From CAYRIY01 sp964424335 (lineage in GTDB: Bacteria > Bacillota > Limnochordia > DTU080 > RSA5), in NCBI GenBank assembly GCA_964424335.1, contig CAYRIY010000128.1, positions 1 through 8,762 of the forward strand: a stretch of DNA of 8,762 nucleotides. The letters run 5' to 3'. A program made the position numbers and the translations under genes. Position 1 is the first letter of the stretch, and each line of letters begins with the position of its first letter. Positions 5,711 through 8,762 of the stretch are shown here, piece after piece. Below the pieces are notes generated by a model that saw nothing but the letters and a program-made list of their open reading frames with translations, was not told where the DNA came from and did not search any database.

Positions 5711-5738
5711 ATTATACATGAATGACTGGGTTTGAGAA
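5711..5738 (-). promoter_or_regulatory. Promoter of the ABC-2 exporter operon
   Basis: On the minus strand a perfect -10 TATAAT lies at 5716-5711, with a moderate -35 TTCTCA at 5738-5733 (4 of 6) and a 16-nt spacer. The -35 region includes TTTCTCAAA (5739-5731), a word repeated on the other strand at 5829-5837. It also sits inside an imperfect palindrome with outer arms GACTG (5724-5728) and CAGTC (5740-5744). Confidence 0.5.
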
Positions 5739-5827
5739 ACAGTCGGCGATCGCCAAAGTCAGATCGGAGTTCCAAAATAACAGAAAAAGGTCAAGTCGCA
5801 GTTTTCGGTAATTATACGGTGATTAGT

Positions 5828-5844
5828 TTTTCTCAAAGAGAAAA
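5828..5844. promoter_or_regulatory. Perfect palindrome TTTTCTCAAAGAGAAAA ahead of the secreted-protein gene
   Basis: Perfect 7-bp arms around AAA, 21 nt upstream of the TTG start and just upstream of the Shine-Dalgarno site. A -10-like TATACG lies at 5813-5818, but I see no good -35 for it. The palindrome would therefore lie just after the transcription start, a classical repressor site; as RNA it would be a weak AU-rich hairpin. The word TTTCTCAAA inside it recurs inverted at 5731-5739, in the promoter of the divergent exporter operon. Confidence 0.45.
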
Positions 5845-5865
5845 CGAGGTCGAGGAGGCGACGGT

Positions 5866-6957
5866 TTGTTAAAGGGGCAGCTAATCTTCTTTCTCGCAAT
5901 GTTGACGTTCGTCGTGGTCGGAATCTCAAATGTAGCGCATGCGGCGCAAAAATCGCTACCCGAAGGACCGGGGATTGCGAGCGGCTATCCCGGAGACGAA
6001 GGGATCGACGCGCATCCCGCAGTTGTCTTTTTTGAGGATTTTGAGGTCGACGCCATTGGCGATCTCAGTGCACGCTGGAGCACCGTCCACGGACCTCGCA
6101 CTTTGAGCTTGAGCGAGCTTTCTCCGCCCGCGAGCGGGGGAACCCGTTCGTTGCAGGTCGATGCAAGGCGCGGGGAAAACACGGGCGGGTACGTGTACAA
6201 AGTGCTCGACCAAGGATACGAAAAGCTCCACATGCGCTTTTACGTTAAATTCGCGGACGACCACCCCTACTCGCATCACTTCGTACGCATGGGCGGCCGG
6301 ATCGATCCACCGCCGTACCCGCTTGGCGGCGCGGGCCAGCGGCCCGAGGACCATTTCAGCATTGGGCTCGATGCCGTGCGTGCGTCCGGCAATACGTACC
6401 CTGCCGTCGGTTACCCGCCTCCGGGGGTGTGGGGATTTTACAACTATTGGCCTGAGATGCGCTCGTGGCAAAGCGTACTTGGAATCGCGGATCCGAGCAA
6501 TCCAAGTTACTACGGAAACGGGTTTTATCCAGATCCGGCCGTGCCCATCCCAAGGGATGAGTGGGTGTGTGTCGAGATCATGACCAAGCTCAACTCCGGC
6601 CCCGACGCTTTGGACGGCGAGATCGCCCTTTGGATCGACGGACGCCTCGTCGGTCACTACGGACCAGGAACGGTGCAGGGATATTGGGTGCGCGATCAGT
6701 TTCGGACCGACCCGGCCAATTCACAGAGTCGGCCCTTTGAAGGCTTCCGTTTTAGGAACAGAGACGACCTCCTCATCAACACCGTCAAACTCGAAAACTA
6801 CCTCGAGGAGCGGGCGTACGTATGGGCGGAAGAATGGTTGCGCGACCACCCCGACACGCACGTCAACCTGACGGAGTCAACCGTGTGGTTTGATCATTTC
6901 GTCGTAGCGACGGAGTACATCGGGCCTTTGGCGCCGGCAGGCGGTGGCGGTCTTTGA
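5866..6957 (+). CDS. Secreted concanavalin-A-like protein resembling polysaccharide lyases, 363 aa
   Basis: An exported protein. Residues 1-26 are a signal peptide with a long hydrophobic core and an AHA-A cleavage site, and there is no lipobox or anchor. The mature chain looks like one beta-jelly-roll domain. It has VVFFEDFE (residues 53-60), an LHMRFYVKFADDHP strand (121-134), GEIALWIDGRLVGHY (251-265) and a closing WFDHFVVATEYIGPLAP (341-357). This arrangement is found in LamG/concanavalin-A-like folds and reminds me of alginate-lyase-like (PL14-type) proteins. I cannot place it in a family with certainty, and catalytic residues are not assigned. The tail is Gly-rich (AGGGGL). The TTG start is supported by GAGGAGG (5852-5858) 7 nt upstream. 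The stop overlaps the start of the SGNH esterase (TTGA), so the two are translationally coupled and probably act on one pathway. The palindrome at 5828-5844 may regulate them. Confidence 0.65.
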   Translation: MLKGQLIFFLAMLTFVVVGISNVAHAAQKSLPEGPGIASGYPGDEGIDAHPAVVFFEDFEVDAIGDLSARWSTVHGPRTLSLSELSPPASGGTRSLQVDARRGENTGGYVYKVLDQGYEKLHMRFYVKFADDHPYSHHFVRMGGRIDPPPYPLGGAGQRPEDHFSIGLDAVRASGNTYPAVGYPPPGVWGFYNYWPEMRSWQSVLGIADPSNPSYYGNGFYPDPAVPIPRDEWVCVEIMTKLNSGPDALDGEIALWIDGRLVGHYGPGTVQGYWVRDQFRTDPANSQSRPFEGFRFRNRDDLLINTVKLENYLEERAYVWAEEWLRDHPDTHVNLTESTVWFDHFVVATEYIGPLAPAGGGGL

Positions 6958-7985
6958 CTCGGGCCGACCGCACAAAACGAGATAAGCTAAAGCGGATCGA
7001 ATTGGTCGACGAGCTCTTTCAAGGCCACATCTCGCTCGAGCGGGGGGATAGCTGGGTGCGGCCCTGGCGACTGCCGCTCGATTCTCTTCCCCTGTATTAT
7101 TCGGATGCATTGCGTTCGTCCGCAATGATGCCGGCTGGCGTTCGCCTGCGATTTACGAGCGACACCTCCCGCGTGAAGGTACTGCTCGCTCCGGCGGATG
7201 CTCCAACGGACCTCGATTGTGTTGTGGACAATCAGCTAGCGGCCTCTGCGACGGTCGAACCGGGCGAGCAGGCGTGTCTCTTTGAAGGTTTGCCTACTCA
7301 CACCAAATGGATTGACGTATACCTGCCGCCCAAGATGCCGGTGAAGCTTGTGGGGCTCGAGATCGACGACGAGGCGACCTATGCGCTCCCGCCGGACGAG
7401 CGCACCCGGTGGGTGGTCTACGGCAGCTCCAACGTACAATGCGGTCGCGCGGCAAGTCCTGCCCAGACGTGGCCCGCCATCGTGGCACGAACCCACGACC
7501 TCAACTTCACGTGTTTGGGTTACGGGGGACAGTGCCATTGGGAACCGATGATGGCTCGCTTGATTCGGGATTTGCCCGCGGACTTGATCTTGCTTTACGT
7601 CGGATCAAACATCTACGGCGCCGCCTCGCTCAACCTGCGAACGTTCGCTCCCGCGGTGATCGGGTTCGTTCAGATCATCCGGGAGAAGCGCCCGGCGGTC
7701 CCGATCTGCGTGCTTTCGCCGCTCCTGTCGCCTCCGAGGGAGGGCGTGCCCAACGCGGTCGGCCTCACGTTCGCCGCAATGCGCGAGGAGGCAAAAGGCG
7801 CGGTCGACCGGCTGCGCGCGGCCGGCGATGAGTCGCTCGTCTACGCAGACGGAGCAGACGTGTTCACGATGGAAGAGGCAGTGCGGCACATGGAAGACGG
7901 GGTCCATCCGGACGCCGACGGGTATCGGCTGATGGCTGAGCGGATCGATCAGGCGATTGTAAGGCCGCTCCTTCGAATGGCTTAG
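6954..7985 (+). CDS. SGNH/GDSL-family esterase with N-terminal beta domain, 343 aa
   Basis: A serine esterase with two parts. Residues about 18-145 form a beta-rich N-terminal domain (VRLRFTSDTSRVKVLLAP, DLDCVVDNQL). Residues 152-340 are the SGNH hydrolase. Block I is VVYGSSNVQCG with nucleophile S159 in a GSS rather than GDS motif. The block II glycine lies in LGYGGQC (near 192), block III is YVGSN with N219, and block V is DGVHPD with D315 and H318, so all four catalytic positions are present. Such two-domain proteins remove acyl groups, often acetyl, from sugars or similar substrates. There is no signal peptide, so it acts in the cytoplasm, unlike its secreted partner. The start is TTG 6954, overlapping the TGA of the preceding gene by 3 nt, with AGGCGGTGG-like sequence upstream; in-frame starts further in have no better site. 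It ends 3 nt from the convergent GNAT gene. Confidence 0.88.
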   Translation: MTRADRTKRDKLKRIELVDELFQGHISLERGDSWVRPWRLPLDSLPLYYSDALRSSAMMPAGVRLRFTSDTSRVKVLLAPADAPTDLDCVVDNQLAASATVEPGEQACLFEGLPTHTKWIDVYLPPKMPVKLVGLEIDDEATYALPPDERTRWVVYGSSNVQCGRAASPAQTWPAIVARTHDLNFTCLGYGGQCHWEPMMARLIRDLPADLILLYVGSNIYGAASLNLRTFAPAVIGFVQIIREKRPAVPICVLSPLLSPPREGVPNAVGLTFAAMREEAKGAVDRLRAAGDESLVYADGADVFTMEEAVRHMEDGVHPDADGYRLMAERIDQAIVRPLLRMA

Positions 7986-7988
7986 GAA

Positions 7989-8540
7989 TTAGGCGAGCGT
8001 TGTGTCGGACGACCTTTCGTTCAGCTTCTGAAAGACGGCATTCCAACGCCTTGGAAAGGTTGGGTGACTTTCGAGGTCTGGCGCAAATCCGAGCTTGCGA
8101 TAGAGCCTGATCGCCGGAAGGCGCCTGTCACTTGTTCTCAAGAAACACCGTTCGTATCCATGTCGTTTCATGAAGTGCATGACCGCGAGCGAGACCTCCC
8201 GGCCGAACCCCCTTCCGCGGTGGCTTGGAAGTACGGCCACCCAGCCAAGCTCGGGCAGGTCGGGCCATTTGTCGTGGCGTTGCACGCAAGCGGTCGCCAC
8301 CGGAGCGCCGTCGTACCAAAGAAAATGGAGGCTCTCCCGCAAGACGCGCTGCGGTCCGGTGAAAGCCCGCTCCGCCCGCTCGATGTTCCAGCGGCCGAGT
8401 TCGCCGTTTTCATCCAGCAGCTTGACCCACAGCGCCTCGTCTCCGTGAGCGTAGGCGCGGATCTCTGCGCCCGGGGGCAACGACAGCGGGGATAGCTTGG
8501 CGAAGTTCATGCTGATCATGCGCAGTTGAGGTAGGCGCAA
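7989..8540 (-). CDS. GNAT-family N-acetyltransferase, 183 aa
   Basis: An acetyl-CoA-dependent acetyltransferase of the Gcn5-related fold. The acetyl-CoA pyrophosphate loop is RGRGFG (residues 108-113, fitting R-x-x-G-x-G) after the strand ELGWVAVLP. The later ERCFLRTSDRRLPAIRLYRK helix and LGFAPD turn are typical of motif B. The protein begins with a beta strand and helix around EIRAYAHGDEALWVKLLDE. The substrate is not evident. The start is uncertain. TTG 8540-8538 has AAGGAGA (8558-8552) 11 nt upstream. ATG 8519 and ATG 8510 fit the domain better but have no ribosome site, and GTG 8600 would add an unconserved-looking basic leader. It stands alone, convergent with the esterase. Its upstream end faces the riboswitch promoter, so it must have its own promoter, which I could not identify. 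Confidence 0.88.
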   Translation of the reverse strand: MRLPQLRMISMNFAKLSPLSLPPGAEIRAYAHGDEALWVKLLDENGELGRWNIERAERAFTGPQRVLRESLHFLWYDGAPVATACVQRHDKWPDLPELGWVAVLPSHRGRGFGREVSLAVMHFMKRHGYERCFLRTSDRRLPAIRLYRKLGFAPDLESHPTFPRRWNAVFQKLNERSSDTTLA

Positions 8541-8616
8541 AAGGCGGGTCGTCTCCTTTCCTCGCGTTTTCGTGTGCGGGCGGAGGCCTCGTTCGAGCAC
8601 TATGGTAGCCGGAGCG

Positions 8617-8645
8617 TTGCCGCCCGTCCAGGCGAATGGTATAAT
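8617..8645 (+). promoter_or_regulatory. Strong sigma-A promoter of the riboswitch-controlled transcript
   Basis: The -35 is TTGCCG (8617-8622), the spacer is exactly 17 nt, and the -10 is a perfect TATAAT (8640-8645) with an extended TGG immediately upstream. Transcription would start near 8652, just ahead of the cobalamin riboswitch. Confidence 0.7.
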
Positions 8646-8660
8646 TTGATCAAAATCAAA
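8645..8660. promoter_or_regulatory. Perfect palindrome TTTGAT-CAAA-ATCAAA over the transcription start
   Basis: Perfect 6-bp arms with a 4-nt centre begin at the last base of the -10 box and span the expected start site. This could be a protein operator giving a second layer of control, or an accidental AT-rich repeat. The 3' arm may also contribute to the riboswitch basal helix. Confidence 0.3.
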
Positions 8661-8762
8661 CCGGCATGGGTGCCCTCGACTTGGCGCGAGTTTTCCACAA
8701 TGCGTCTAGAGGGATAATAGGGAATCGGGTGCAAATCCCGAGCGGTCCCGCCACTGTAACCG
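8661..8762 (+). ncRNA. Cobalamin (adenosylcobalamin) riboswitch, 3' end beyond the window
   Basis: The conserved core is clear. GGGTGCC (8668-8674) lies near the 5' end. GGGAATCGGGTGCAAATCCC (8720-8739) carries the TCGGG/CCCGA stem, followed by GGTCCCGCCACTGTAA, which contains the B12 box GCCACTG at 8750-8756. These match the cobalamin riboswitch class (Rfam RF00174 by knowledge of the family). The element is read on the plus strand from the promoter at 8617-8645. The closing helix and expression platform lie beyond 8762. The controlled gene is unseen and would typically be for cobalamin uptake or synthesis, or a B12-independent isozyme. Expression is normally switched off when the coenzyme is plentiful. 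Confidence 0.93.

Noticed and set aside
5790..5818. Promoter GTCAAG-N17-TATACG for the secreted-protein gene
   Set aside because: The -35 hardly resembles consensus. The -10 alone is too weak to list as a promoter, so it is only mentioned with the palindrome.
5956..6657. 233-codon minus-strand frame inside the secreted-protein gene
   Set aside because: Shadow of a gene with a signal peptide, ribosome site and strand-like sequence pattern. The antisense product has no domain features.
8041..8056. Perfect palindrome TTCCAA-CGCC-TTGGAA near the end of the GNAT gene, considered as a terminator
   Set aside because: There is no T run after it on either strand and it lies inside coding sequence, so it is most likely a codon coincidence.

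Overview
The window looks like a chromosomal stretch of a Bacillota-type bacterium with mid-to-high GC (upper 50s percent by eye). The reasons are strong Shine-Dalgarno sites (AGGAGG, GGAGGTG), frequent GTG and TTG starts, promoters close to the sigma-A consensus, a cobalamin riboswitch, and Bacillota-like regulator and ABC-2 exporter families. One feature sits slightly oddly with a single-membrane cell: the sugar-binding protein has a signal peptide but no clear lipobox. The lineage is inference only.

Layout from left to right. (1) 1-1593, minus strand: a GntR/LacI-type chimeric sugar regulator, followed downstream by the start of a secreted solute-binding protein that runs off the left edge. 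This looks like a regulated carbohydrate ABC uptake locus. A 22-bp imperfect palindrome lies in front of the regulator. (2) 1744-2983: three XRE-type helix-turn-helix genes. One is on the minus strand (200 aa). Two small ones (87 and 78 aa) lie on the plus strand as a two-gene operon. The divergent intergenic region holds an extended -10 promoter whose -35 box lies inside a perfect inverted repeat, and a second small palindrome. (3) 2980-5678, minus strand: a three-gene ABC-2 export operon, two DUF990-like permeases then a NatA-like ATPase. Its last stop codon overlaps the stop codon of the third XRE gene. (4) 5866-7985, plus strand: a secreted jelly-roll protein resembling polysaccharide lyases, translationally coupled to a cytosolic SGNH esterase. 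(5) 7989-8540, minus strand: a GNAT acetyltransferase, convergent with the esterase at a 3-nt gap. (6) 8617-8762, plus strand: a strong promoter and most of a cobalamin riboswitch; the gene it controls lies beyond the right edge.

Taken together, the two flanks suggest carbohydrate use: sugar uptake with its regulator on the left, and an extracellular carbohydrate-active protein with an intracellular esterase on the right. An exporter of unknown substrate and a cluster of XRE regulators sit between them. The exporter operon and the carbohydrate operon diverge from one 187-bp intergenic region, and each side carries the same 9-bp word TTTCTCAAA in its own transcription direction. That is the best hint in the window of shared control. 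Nothing here is proof of a new system. The XRE cluster with its operator-like palindromes next to an ABC-2 exporter, and the lyase-like/esterase pair, are the most worthwhile items. No tRNA, rRNA, CRISPR array, transposase or integrase was seen, and no stretch over 300 bases lacks a gene or RNA element.
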